A DNA stretch of 64,000 bases from assembly GCF_963924675.1 (NCBI RefSeq), contig NC_089225.1, positions 113,369,094-113,433,093 on the forward strand, written 5' to 3'. This stretch comes from Phocoena phocoena. Lineage: Eukaryota > Chordata > Mammalia > Artiodactyla > Phocoenidae. The translations under genes were made by a program, and so were the position numbers. The notes below the pieces were generated by a model. That model was not told the DNA's origin. It made no database searches and saw only the letters and a list, made by a program, of their open reading frames with translations. Shown piece after piece: positions 35,743-49,259 of this stretch (position 1 is its first letter; each line of letters starts with the position of its first letter).

Positions 35743-36825
35743 ATGTGTGCTTTCTTACAGTGATATGCACTGTTTTATACATTAAAGAAAAACTGATAAC
35801 GAAGACAAACTGAGGAGGTCCATCAACAGAGCAGGGTCCAGCGGCCGGGCCGCTGCTGGTGACGTCATGCCGGCCCGCAGGCTCCCTGGTGGGACTGCTG
35901 ACCGCCCAGGGGGCACATCTGACACGGGATCGTTTCCACTGTGGTCCTGGGGTCTGTCATGGGAGCTGCGCCCTTCTAACAGTGGACCTACCTCAGCCAA
36001 TGGCCAGGGACTCACACTTTTAAAGAGTCACCGCTGATTCTATTTGTGATACTTGGCAGTTTTCTGGTTTTCTTTCTGCAAAGCAAGAACTTAACTTCTG
36101 GATATACTGACTATGGACCTTTTCTCTGAATGTGAGCGGTATCCTGAGACCTGACAGAGAGAACACGGCCACGTCTGCACATCCCAGCGTGCAGAACAAC
36201 AGGGCGTTTTACGAGAACTGTTTGGAGGAGGACGAAACTGTTGTGTATTTAGATAACTTTGCCTTAACGTGCCACTAAGAAGAAATATGCAATGAGATGA
36301 AAACAGTGTGAGGCGCTATCCCGGCCACCCTCCCGTCCCAGGCCGGGTGCAGCAGGGTGGAGGCTGCCCCGGGAGCAGCCTCGGCCCGACAGCGAGGCCA
36401 GTGCCTCAGACCCTGGTGGACGCCTCACTCGGCTACCGTTCTCAGCCCTGACTTGCGGGGAGCGCCTTTCAGGCGCAGGCAGAGAGTCCTGCCCGCAGAC
36501 TTCTCCCCGGCCGGGCGGGGCAGCGAGGCAGCACAGGTGGAGACAGCTCGGTGCACAGAGCAAGCGTCCAAGGGCTGGCCGAGCCCTGCTCTCCCGCGAT
36601 GCGCAAACACTGCACGGGGTCACCTGGGCCTCACAGGCGAGGTCCTGGCCGAGCGCTCAGTTCGAGGTCGGGAAGGATGCGAAAGGGCAAGGTCGCTGCC
36701 CTGCTGACCGCGGACAGGAAGCCGCCCGGCCCGCACAGGCCCGCGGACGGGCTGTTCTCTGGAGACTATGATTCTCCGGGGAAGAGAAGGCGGGCTTCTG
36801 GGCTCAGGACAGAGCCCCAGGGTCA

Positions 36826-40023
<3,198 letters not shown>

Positions 40024-40263
40024 CTGTCTGAACAGCAGCTCCTGCTCGGTAGGCTGCCGCTGGCCCGGTGCCACGTCGTCCTCATCGCTCTCTACGGGCT
40101 CCTGCTTCACCTGCACCCCGGCCAGCGTGTGCGCCTCCTTCGGCCCTGAGGGCCGGTCCAGGAACGGCTCCTCCAGGAGGGCCTGGTGCTCGCGCAGCTC
40201 CTCCTCAGTCTCCTCGGGGTGGCTCTCGGGCTGCCGGGCCGGCTCGCTCGCTTTGGGGATGAT
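40024..40263 (-). CDS. HDAC4: HDAC4 exon: acidic linker with SUMO site; six codons shorter than human (human residues 507-592)
   Basis: This 240-nt, phase 0-0 exon of 80 codons runs from [11 protein letters not shown] to [13 protein letters not shown] is the SUMO consensus (human K559, modified through RANBP2), and it is intact. Directly after VESD the human protein, as I recall it, has an acidic and proline stretch (EEEAEPPREVEPGQ). Here it reads EDDVAPGQ, six residues shorter, which is an in-frame 18-nt difference. The acceptor is TTGCAG and the donor CAG/GTGACC, a weaker donor than most in this gene because of C at +5. A long UG-repeat lies about 200 nt upstream of the acceptor in the pre-mRNA. 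The E-rich [11 protein letters not shown] helix is conserved. Confidence 0.96.
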
Positions 40264-40383
40264 CTGCAACACAGAGGGTAGGGACGGAGCTCGGTGTGAC
40301 ATGGGCGAGGTCGCAGGACGGGAGAGGGCTGGTCACGAAGCCCACACCTCAGAGACACAGGGGCCGGCCTCTGAGGGCGCTGT

Positions 40384-40457
40384 AACACCCACACGCACCC
40401 ACACCCACACGCATGCGCGCGCACACACACACACACACGCACCCACACCCACACGCA

Positions 40458-40496
<39 letters not shown>
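40384..40496. repeat. Compound CA/CACACG microsatellite; (CA)17 at its right end
   Basis: The tract is a mix of 'cacacc', 'cacacg' and 'gcgcgc' ending in an uninterrupted (CA)17 at 40462-40495. In HDAC4 pre-mRNA it is a UG-repeat about 120-235 nt upstream of the acceptor of the 40.1 kb exon. Confidence 0.95.
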
Positions 40497-40500
<4 letters not shown>

Positions 40501-42078
40501 TGGGTGCTGTCCGAGGTGCTGAGAAAGGACACAGCCCGGCATTTGGTACCTGCTCTTAAGCACGTGTGTGCCTGGCACAGAGAAGTGCAATGCAAGTTAC
40601 AGGTGTGGACACACGTCCACACCTGGGCGTGAAGAGGGAGGCCTCCTTCCTTCGCGGTCACAGCTGCTGGGAGAAACCTCGCCCGTGCCCCTCCCCTGCC
40701 ACCTCAAGAACACGTGCGTCCCGGACGCCGTGATGACCCTGCCTGCCAGCCCCCGACGGGACACACGTGGCTCCCCTGCTCTCCCCTGGCCTCTGCGCCC
40801 ACTCACGCCTCGCTGTCCGGTCTGCCCTGGGCCTGCTGCCCGGACACCACGCTCTTCAGCAGTGCAGTCCTTTCTCTGCTGAAGGTTCCACACACCGGTA
40901 ACTCCCAGACGCAGGTGCCCGGCCCAGGCCTCGCTCCTCATCCCCAGACCTACCGCCCGACAGCCTGGTAAGCATCCTGGCTCAACACAGACACCCGGGG
41001 CACCGGCTCTCACTGGCCCTCCGCCTTCCGTGCCTGCCCAGCACTGCCCATCTCATGTCTCTGGAGAGCACACTTCTCTCCATCCTCACGCTCTGCTCCC
41101 GTCCTGCACTGGGCAGCCTGCATCTCCTGCTAGATCACAGACACGGCCTTCTGAGGCCCCTCTCCCGTCCACCTCCGTGTGGCGGTGACAGTGGGCTCTC
41201 AACGTGCCACCACCCTGCCTAAGCCCCTGCAACTCTTCCTCTCCTCCTTACTTTGCTCCTCTGCCGTCGGCCCCGCTCACCCTCCCCTCCAACCACGCCA
41301 TGGCCATCCTGACATCACTGCAGTTTCCTCCCAACGGGCTCCCCATGGCTTCCCTCCCTCCCGGACACCCCTGGGCTGACGCCTCGACACCCCTCAGACC
41401 TCCAGTCTTCTCTGGGAGGCGTCCTTTGGCCTTCCGGGTGGGGGCTGGGTGATGCTTATCTGCGTCCGCACCCCCAGGCTTTTCCAGCCACAGGAGTCAT
41501 TGCAGCTCTGCCGCTGCCGTTTACACGGCCGCCTGACCTGCAGCCTGCAGTTCAGGTGAGGGTAGGGGCCACTGCTGACTTACCCACGGGGCACGTGGTA
41601 ATTATCCATTAAATGTTCACCTGAACGACTGGGTAAGTGAATGAGCCGTCCGGGGAGTGGGAGGGTCAAGGTGGAAAGTGAGCAAGGCCAGCACACCGGG
41701 GGCCGCAGGACAGCAAGGGCCGGCCCGACGGGGACGAGGCGGGGACCTGGCCCGGCGTGCGGGGGACCAGCAGACGCACAGCCCAGAAGTAGGCGCTGTG
41801 GTCGGCCAGCCCGCCAGGGCCTGGGAGGACAAGGGCCTGCCCTAGCCGCTGCGACGTGGGGGGGACAGGGCCATGCAGCAGCAAGGGGGCAGCATGTCCA
41901 GGCCCGGGACACCGCAGAGGGAGGGCCGTCCAGGATGGCGCCCTGGGTCTCGGGTGACGACGCTGCCGCCCCAGGCATGGGGGCCAGAAGACAGACAGGT
42001 GCTGGGGGCACAGAGGTCTCGGCCGTGCCCAGCCTGAGGGGAAGTGGTGAGCTGGGAGGAAGCTGAGAAAGAGGAACA

Positions 42079-43060
42079 GACGCGGGGGCCCCTCCTCGGA
42101 CGCGGGGCCCCCTCCTCTGACGCGGGGGCCCTCCTCTGACGCGGGGCCCCCTCCTCTGACGCGGGGCCCCCTCCTCTGACGCGGGGCCCTCTCCTCTGAC
42201 GCGGGGCCCCCTCCTCTGACGCGGGGCCCCCTCCTCTGACGCGGGGGCCCTCCTCTGACGCGGGGCCCCCTCCTCTGACGCGGGGCCCCCTCCTCTGACG
42301 CGGGGGCCCTCCTCTGACGCGGGGCCCCCTCCTCGGACGCGGGGGCCCTCCTCTGACGCGGGGCCCTCTCCTCTGACGCGGGGCCCTCTCCTCTGACGCG
42401 GGGCCCCCTCCTCTGACGCGGGGGCCCTCCTCTGACGCGGGGCCCCCCCCTCTGACGCGGGGGCCCTCCTCTGACGCGGGGCCCTCTCCTCTGACGCGGG
42501 GCCCCCTCCTCTGACGCGGGGCCCCCTCCTCTGACGCGGGGCCCTCTCCTCTGACGCGGGGCCCCCTCCTCTGACGCGGGGCCCCCTCCTCTGACGCGGG
42601 GGCCCTCCTCTGACGCGGGGGCCCTCCTCTGACGCGGGGCCCCCTCCTCTGACGCGGGGCCCCCTCCTCTGACGCGGGGGCCCTCCTCTGACGCGGGGCC
42701 CTCTCCTCTGACGCGGGGCCCCCTCCTCTGACGCGGGGCCCCCTCCTCGGACGCGGGGCCCCCTCCTCTGACGCGGGGCCCCCTCCTCTGACGTGGGGCC
42801 CCCTCCTCTGACGCGGGGCCCCCTCCTCTGACGCGGGGGCCCTCCTCTGACGCGGGGCCCCCTCCTCTGACGCGGGGCCCCCTCCTCTGACGCGGGGCCC
42901 CCTCCTCTGACGCGGGGCCCTCTCCTCTGACGCGGGGCCCCCTCCTCTGACGCGGGGCCCCCTCCTCTGACGCGGGGCCCCCTCCTCTGACGCGGGGCCC
43001 CCTCCTCTGACGCGGGGCCCCCTCCTCTGACGCGGGGCCCCCTCCTCTGACACGGGGACT
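42079..43060. repeat. Minisatellite: 49 copies of a 19-20-bp unit plus one degenerate copy
   Basis: The plus-strand unit is GCGGGGCCCCCTCCTCTGAC (20 bp, type A). Common variants are a 19-bp form with five G and three C (type B) and a form with CCCTCTCC (type C). I counted 49 starts from 42082 to 43032. A few units carry CTCGGAC, one starts GTGGGG and one has eight C. The right end (42852-43051) is nearly homogeneous type A, while the centre mixes A, B and C. Each unit contains two CpGs. The gene-sense strand is purine/G-rich. Confidence 0.97.
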
Positions 43061-46000
43061 CGGGCACAACGAATGTCTCAGAGCAAATTAATAACTGAAC
43101 TGCTTGACTTTCTGTAAACTGTGAAAGAACGCGCCCCAAATTTCAAAGCCCCAAGCCTGAAGGTCGCTCTCCATGCACGATCTGTCCATTCGCTGTGGGA
43201 AAGGAGTCAATGGGGCAGATGTGACTGGTGTCGGGGCTTTAAGGAGACGTGAAGCTCTCAAAAGCCCCTGTTTAGGTCCCTGCCATGCGAGAGATCTGCC
43301 CTGCAGGGGAGAATGAATCTTGTCACCACTCCTGACTCTGTTTCTAGAAGGAAACCGAGGTCTTCAAGGAAGCCTAATGTTTTCTCGTCCTGGGCGTTTG
43401 TATTTTAAAAAGTCCTTACAGAGCCGCCTGTGCCCTCACCCACACCTGGATGCAGTGAAGCCTGGCCCATGAGGGATGGATTCGGGACACCTGTGCCAGT
43501 GCTGGTATTCCATTAGCTTGTAACCAGCCAGGGGTCAGCTGTACCCGGCGGGTACCAGGGCTCAGCCCCAGAGGAAGACTGAGCTATAGATGCCCTCCTC
43601 AGCACCTGCCTTACTTTGCTGAGAAAATAGAGTTTTGATTGGGCTAGGGGTGTCTTTGATGTGATCATCCTTTAAGTCGTTTGTAATGAACACTGTAAAA
43701 GAAAGCAACCTATGAAAGCCAAGCCGTGGGGACCCCAGGCCCTTTCTTTACATCTGCCCATGGCAGCTTCTCATCAGAAAGTTCCAGTCCAGCCGGAACA
43801 AGGTGGCCAGAGCTCCGGGAGCAGGTCAGCGCCGCTTCAGCAGAAGGCGATGGGGTGAGTGGAGAGAAAGCTGGGGTGGGAGGGTGCTGGCTGGCAGACA
43901 AGCTCAAAACTCTATTTTGAGTAAACAATCCGCCAACCTCACATCCAGGTGCTTCGACAGATTTCTCACCGTGGTTCATCAAAAAAAAAAAAGTGTTTTG
44001 AAAGTCTGTTTCTGATGATTTTGAGATCTGTCAATCCCATCTGCTTCCCACACACCTGGAGTCCGCGAGGCCCCGTGATGAACTTCGTGCCTGGACAGAG
44101 TCCACTCGGGGCCAGACTGTGCCTGCCCCCCACCTGCCCCTCCACTGGGGCTGGGTTGAGGCATGGAGGACCCATCTCTGCCGGAAGAGGGCGCTGGGCC
44201 TCTCCTGGGCCCCGGCATGTCCGCAGGTGCCTCGAAACCTCAGCAAATGGCATTGTAAGCCTTGGCTTTAGGACCCACGGGGTCAAAGCTCTCTCGTTTC
44301 CGCTGTCCCCCAGGGCCTGGCGCAGAGTCTGATAGGTAACAGGGTGGGGTTTGTGGGAGGTTTATTGAGCGTGGGGCCTGAGAAGGTGGCTGGGGAACAG
44401 ACCCGGTGAGAGGACGCCACGGCAGAGGGATGGGGAGGGAAACAGGAAGGGGGGACAGCAGCCAGGATGGATATGGGAGTGGCCAAGGCCCCTTGCGATG
44501 CACTGGAGGGCAAGGGTGTGAAAGAATTGGCAACAATGGACAGTGGGGTGGAGGTCAGGGAGAGGGACCCGGGGACATGGATGGGGGCGTGGACAGCAGG
44601 GGGCGGGCATGGGGATGGGGGCTCCCAACACCATGGACTTCACCCTCCAGATGAAGGTCCCGGAGGTGCTTTCTCAGAGCGGGTGGCAACCTCCTCTCCG
44701 CTCCGTGGAAAGATCCCAAAGGGTCAGGGGACTGCCTGCGGGGAAATGACCCTTGGGGGCTCAGCCAGGAGGGGGCCGAAGGTCAGCAGAGAGTTGGGTC
44801 CTGGCACAGTGAGGGGAGGGCGGGGCAGATGGAAAACGGAAGCGGGGAGCACAGATGCTCCAGGCCAGGCTCACGGAGGGAGCCCGGGCGGCTGAGGGCC
44901 GGGGAGTGGGTACTTCGGGGGAGGTGGGGACGCCACGTAGACAGAGGGGGCAGGAGAGAGGCTCCCGCAGGGGAGGCCGAGGGGGAGGGCGGGGCCCCTG
45001 CAGGGGACTTAGAGAAGCAAGGTCTCTGTCGGGAGGGAGGCTGTGGCGCCGTGGCCCGAGGGTGGCCTGCAGGGGGGTCACCCGGAAGCTGCGCCTGGTC
45101 CTGAGGACGCCAGGCCTGCTCCAGGCCCTACGGCAGGCGGCCCCTGAGGGGGTAAGTATATCCGGGGACGCAGTGGAGGTGGAGGCCCCGGGAGCAGCGA
45201 CCGAAGGGTAGAGGGTCCTCGTCGTCCGGGAGGAAACGGGGTTATGACAAAGCTGAGAACATGGTCACCGAGGAGACAAGGAGAGCAGCCACGGGAAGGT
45301 GCACTCAGTGGACAGAAGCTCAGTCCTCGCTCTCTTCCTGCACTTTCCTTTCAACTCCAAAACTACAGCACGGTTTCGAGAACAGTGCAAGATACTCCAC
45401 ATGCCCTTTGCCTGGACGTCAGCAGACGGCGGCCATGGAAACAGGCAGAGGCCGCCTGTCCTTCTGCTGACCTACCGCGGGCTGGCGGGCTGCCGGACCC
45501 AGCTGGCAGACGTGTCAGCACGACGCTCTCCCCAGAACCCAGGGGAAACCGTCCACCGTGGGGCTTTGAGGGACGGGCTTAGCAACCATATCTGCTGTGT
45601 ATACAGATGAATACAGATGAAAAATACAGATGAATTCAGTACCTGTACCCAGCGTGTCACGTGTGAACTTGGTAACTGTGTATGATCCTGGTGACCTGTA
45701 TTTAAGTTTCCTCTATTGTTCCAATAACGCCACTCGTGGCCTTTTTGGTCTGATTTGGGTCCAGCTACAGGTGAAAATTTGTCTTCAGGTGTCCTGTACA
45801 AGGCTGACATTTCGGGAGAGTCCACGTACTCTGTAAAGTGCCCTGGAGGTGGAGGAGGGCTGCCCCCTCAGGAGAGACGTGGGCGGTGCCCCCCGCGGGG
45901 CCCGCAGGGCCCTCGGGTCGGGCATGTGTCCGTCGGCGTGGAGCCGGGCCATCGGGGGTTGGGGTGGTGTGATCGTGTTGACTGTGGACGTCAGTGCAAG

Positions 46001-47182
46001 GTCTGTGGGCTGTGTTCTACTTCTTTCCATGAATGACGGGCATAGGGGTCCAAGGGCTGGATGTGCAAGCCTCGGAGGTTTCCACGTGCGTCCTCTGTCC
46101 CGTGTGGTGGGGTTCCTGCCCCCAGCCCAGGCACATGCACCCTCGCCTCGCAGGTCGGCCTGGGTGAGGAGTGTCCCCGCCCTTCCCCCTGCAGCTTCAC
46201 TGTCAGGGATCCCAGGGGCACGACCCCCATCCCTGCAGCCCGTCCTGGCAGGGCCTGGCAGGATGCAGCACCTCTCGGGGGGCGGAAACTCCACACTGGG
46301 GTGGGGAGGAGGGCTGTCCCCATGTGGCGGCCTCCCTGTGACGCCGAGAGGCCTGCCACACACCCGCCAGGGGTCTTCTCTCAGCAGTGACGCCGGTGTG
46401 TGTGCAGCCAGTCTCCTTGGGCCACGGCCACAGACAGAGGTCTGTTTCTCTCCCTGTCCATCTGTGAAACGCAGCTCTGCATCCACAGGTTGGGCGGGTC
46501 ACTCAGCAGATCTGGCTCCGTGAGAGGAAGGAAGGCTCACTGCGGGTGAGTGCGACAGCGGAGACGTTGGTGGTGATGCCGCAGCAGATGGGACAAACGC
46601 ATCAGCTCTTTGCCTCCCAAAGACCCTTAGGATCTCGGGAGCACCCTCTCATCAATTAAGCGAGAACAGACGTAAGCCATGTTTATAACAAGAAGCTTCT
46701 AAAAGCCAGACTAGAGTTCAGGGCCCAGACCTAACTGGTGAGCAGGTCAGTATGTAAAGGTCATTGGATACACTCACCATTAGACACCCAAACAAACGAG
46801 GCCCAGTTTTCGTATTCACAATGGAGGCTGAACAAGCAGTGAAGCACGCAAGGAATGGCTGCAATCCCGGTGCACGCTGGCCAGGGCTGCAGGGAGCTGG
46901 CTCAGGGGCCATCAGGGTACGAGCCCCCCTGAGATGAAGGGCAGAAACGTCAGTGCTGGCGGTACTAGATATGACTGTCAGCTCCCTGAGCATCCCAGGA
47001 GAACAGCGCACAAACACTTCAGTCAACTGTCGTTCGCTACGGCAAATCGATCACAGAGCAAAATCCAGGGGGATCAGCCAGCTTCTGAATCACTCTGTGA
47101 AGAATGCAGCACACACGATAGGTGTTTCCTGTCTTCCTAAAACCTCCTACACGCCCATCACTCGGTTCATGACGTAGTGCAA

Positions 47183-47413
47183 TTAAGAAGCCGGTTGGGG
47201 GCTTCCCTGGTGGCGCAGTGGGTGAGAGTCCGCCTGCCGATGCGGGGGACGCGGGTTCGCGCCCCGGTCCGGGAAGATCCCACATGCCACGGAGCGGCTG
47301 GGCCCGTGAGCCATGGCCGCCGAGCCTGCGCATCCGGAGCCTGCGCTCCGCAACGGGAGAGGCCACAGCAGCGAGAGGCCCGCGTACCGCAAAAAAAAAA
47401 AGAAGCCCGTCGG
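47183..47413 (+). mobile_element. CHR-type tRNA-derived SINE, full length
   Basis: The body starts at 'gggcttccctggtggcgcag' (about 47199), carries the B box GGTTCGCGCCC and ends 'cccgcgtaccgc' plus A11. An imperfect 14-bp target duplication (AAGAAGCCGGTTGG on the left, AAGAAGCCCGTCGG on the right; 2 mismatches) flanks it. A CpG-rich body and few differences from the other copies suggest moderate age. It is plus-oriented, antisense to HDAC4. Confidence 0.9.
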
Positions 47414-48007
47414 TATTAGGAAGGTGACGTGAAGTGCCTTTGACGCTTTTGACACTTGGTGATGCCCCGCTCGCCCACCCTGATCAGGTGCCTTTCCTGC
47501 CCGAGTGGGGGACTGGCTTCAGGGGCCCCTCCCACTACTGACACGGCCCTGTGCTGCCTGCTAGGAAAGCCCGCGCGGCCAAGGGGGCTCCGGGGCGGGG
47601 CTGGCGAGCCTGTGTCCCAGCGCCTGGCGGGCAGCAGGGGTCTGGGCTTGGCCTGCCCTGAGCGTCTGTCTGGCCTCATCCCTGGAGAGGGCGGGGTCCC
47701 TCCTCACCTCTCCACCTTGCACCTGCCGGGCACGTCCCACCTGCTGGGCACCTAAACACATGACCCTACCCTCGTCCCTAGGCCCCTCCCGTCCCTGACC
47801 CTTCCATCCCCCAGGGAAACAGACAGAGGCCTACGCACATCTGACAAGTGGAGCACAGGTGACCCACCAGAAAAGGGGAAATGACGGGTGAGCTTTCACG
47901 GGAAGCAGACACGTCCATAATCAGGGCTCGCCGCCCCCAATCTGCCAGCGTTCTCACGTTTCCTTCAGAAAATGCCCAAAGTTGCCTCCTATCACCTCAA
48001 CCTCTTA

Positions 48008-48590
48008 TTTTTTTAACAGCTTTATTGAGATGTAATTCATATAGCATAAAATTCACGCCCTTTAAATTGTATCACACAGTGGTTTTAAGTATATTTACAG
48101 AGTTATGCAACCGTCACCATAAGCTGCTTTTAGAACGTTTCCACGCTTTCATAAAGAAACGTCGCACCCCCAGCCCCTGGTGACCACCAAGCTACTTTCT
48201 GTCTGCCTGTTCTGGACGTTTCACGTGAATGCAATCACGCACCATGTGTTTATTAGTCTTTTGTGCCTGGCCCTTTTCACTCAGCACCACGTTTTGGGGT
48301 TTACCCACGTGTGGCCTGTGTCAGCGCTTCTTCCCTCTTTGTGGCTGAGCAACGTCCCGTCGTACGGACGTGCCACGCTGTTTATCACGCACCGTGCGAT
48401 GGGCACGGGGGCTGCCCCCTGCCCACCCATCCGGAGCAGCGCTGCTGTGAGTGCCCGTGGCCAGGCCCTTGCCCTGAGTTCTCCCGGACAGATGCCCCTG
48501 AGCTGCCGGGCAACGTGGTCGCTCCACGGTTAACCTTCGGAGGAACCGCTGGACCACGTTCCGAAGTGGCTCGTCTCCTCTGACAGAAAG
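48008..48590 (-). mobile_element. L1 3'-end fragment, minus strand, GC-shifted
   Basis: The plus strand reads 'aacagctttattgagatgta' and 'gaaccgctggaccacgttcc', which match the antisense of an ancient mammalian L1 3' end (L1M class) from memory. Differences from the remembered consensus are overwhelmingly A/T to G/C, giving many CpGs. There is no coding capacity. Confidence 0.75.
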
Positions 48591-48966
48591 AGGCTTCACT
48601 TCGAATGTAAGCATTAGAAACGAGCCACTCAGAGCTGCTGCTCCTCCGTTTCCATAACCAGCAGGGCCCCGCTAACCTTGCCGCTGCTTCCCGCTGAAAG
48701 GGGGCCGGGAGTGACCGTCCAGACCGTGGAGGGATGCAGACCTCTGGGCAGGAGCCCTTCCGACGAGGCTGCTGCAACAGGTGGGCAGGGCACGGGTGCC
48801 GAGGGGCTCGGAACCCATGCTTTGGGGGCCCCGTGCCTCCGTTGGGGCCTCTCTGCTGCGGGTCTGCTTAAGAGGGTTAAGTGTCCTTAAGAGACCCCAG
48901 AGAGAACCGTGCGGGCCAAGTAGAATAAGCCCCCGGGAAAGAGACACTTCACGCGCACAGCGCGCT

Positions 48967-49038
48967 GCAGCCGCGCCCAAGCCCGCAGCCGCGCCCAAGC
49001 CCGCAGCCCCGCCCAAGCCCGCAGCCCCGCCTCACCTT
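48967..49038. repeat. 18-bp tandem repeat (4 copies) overlapping the splice donor of the 49.1 kb exon
   Basis: Units start at 48967, 48985, 49003 and 49021. The first three are GCAGCCGCGCCCAAGCCC or one-base variants. The fourth is altered and contains the HDAC4 donor (AAG/GTGAGG on the minus strand, junction 49036/49035). Confidence 0.9.
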
Positions 49039-49259
49039 GCCGAGGTGCAGCTGCGGCTGCTGCAGGTGCTGCTTGTGCTTCTCCAGGAACTGCTGATGCT
49101 GCTGCTGGACCACCAGGTGCTGCAGCGCCTGCGCGCTCTGGGGCAGCGGCGCCGACTGCGTGCGGCCCAGCGGGCGGTGCTGCCGCAGCTTGTGCACCGA
49201 CGGGGACACGCGCTCCGCCCCCACCAGGGGCTGCGCGTGCAGGGGCAGCGCTCCCAGGC
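49036..49259 (-). CDS. HDAC4: HDAC4 exon: second 14-3-3 site and distal glutamine-rich segment (human residues 432-506)
   Basis: This 224-nt exon completes the split Gly and encodes [18 protein letters not shown] through [13 protein letters not shown] contains the Ser equivalent to S467, the second CaMK/SIK/AMPK phospho-site that binds 14-3-3. After it comes a Gln/His-rich helix ([19 protein letters not shown]). The last eleven residues ([11 protein letters not shown]) differ markedly from the human end (QFQQQQLQMNK), while everything before S467 is nearly unchanged. The acceptor is CTTGCAG and the donor AAG/GTGAGG. The donor sits inside an 18-bp tandem repeat (see the separate entry), which may relate to the local divergence. 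The exon ends on a complete codon. Confidence 0.96.

Larger units (their letters stand above)
40264..49035 (-). other. HDAC4 intron, 8.8 kb, repeat-rich
   Basis: This is the most repeat-laden intron. In gene order it holds the 18-bp repeat at the donor, an L1 3' fragment (48.0-48.6 kb), a CHR SINE (47.2-47.4 kb), the 49-copy minisatellite (42.1-43.05 kb) and a CA/TG tract (40.39-40.50 kb) close to the acceptor. Long reading frames across the minisatellite are products of the repeat. Confidence 0.8.

Noticed and set aside
41000..41560. Pyrimidine-rich stretch resembling an L2 or other old element
   Set aside because: A few phrases look repeat-like, but I could not assign a family or boundaries with enough confidence.
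42079..43060. Regular repeats that might suggest a CRISPR array
   Set aside because: There are no spacers between units; it is a head-to-tail minisatellite in a vertebrate intron.
41580..43139. 519-codon minus-strand reading frame, plus overlapping 467- and 403-codon frames
   Set aside because: They are produced by the stop-free 20-bp minisatellite. All three frames are open, the peptide is a pure repeat, and there are no splice or promoter features.
47199..47401. tRNA-like sequence with A and B boxes (also at 5.8, 35.6, 50.2 and 54.3 kb)
   Set aside because: These are tRNA-derived SINE heads with poly(A) tails and target duplications, not functional tRNA genes. No cloverleaf with a proper acceptor stem was seen.
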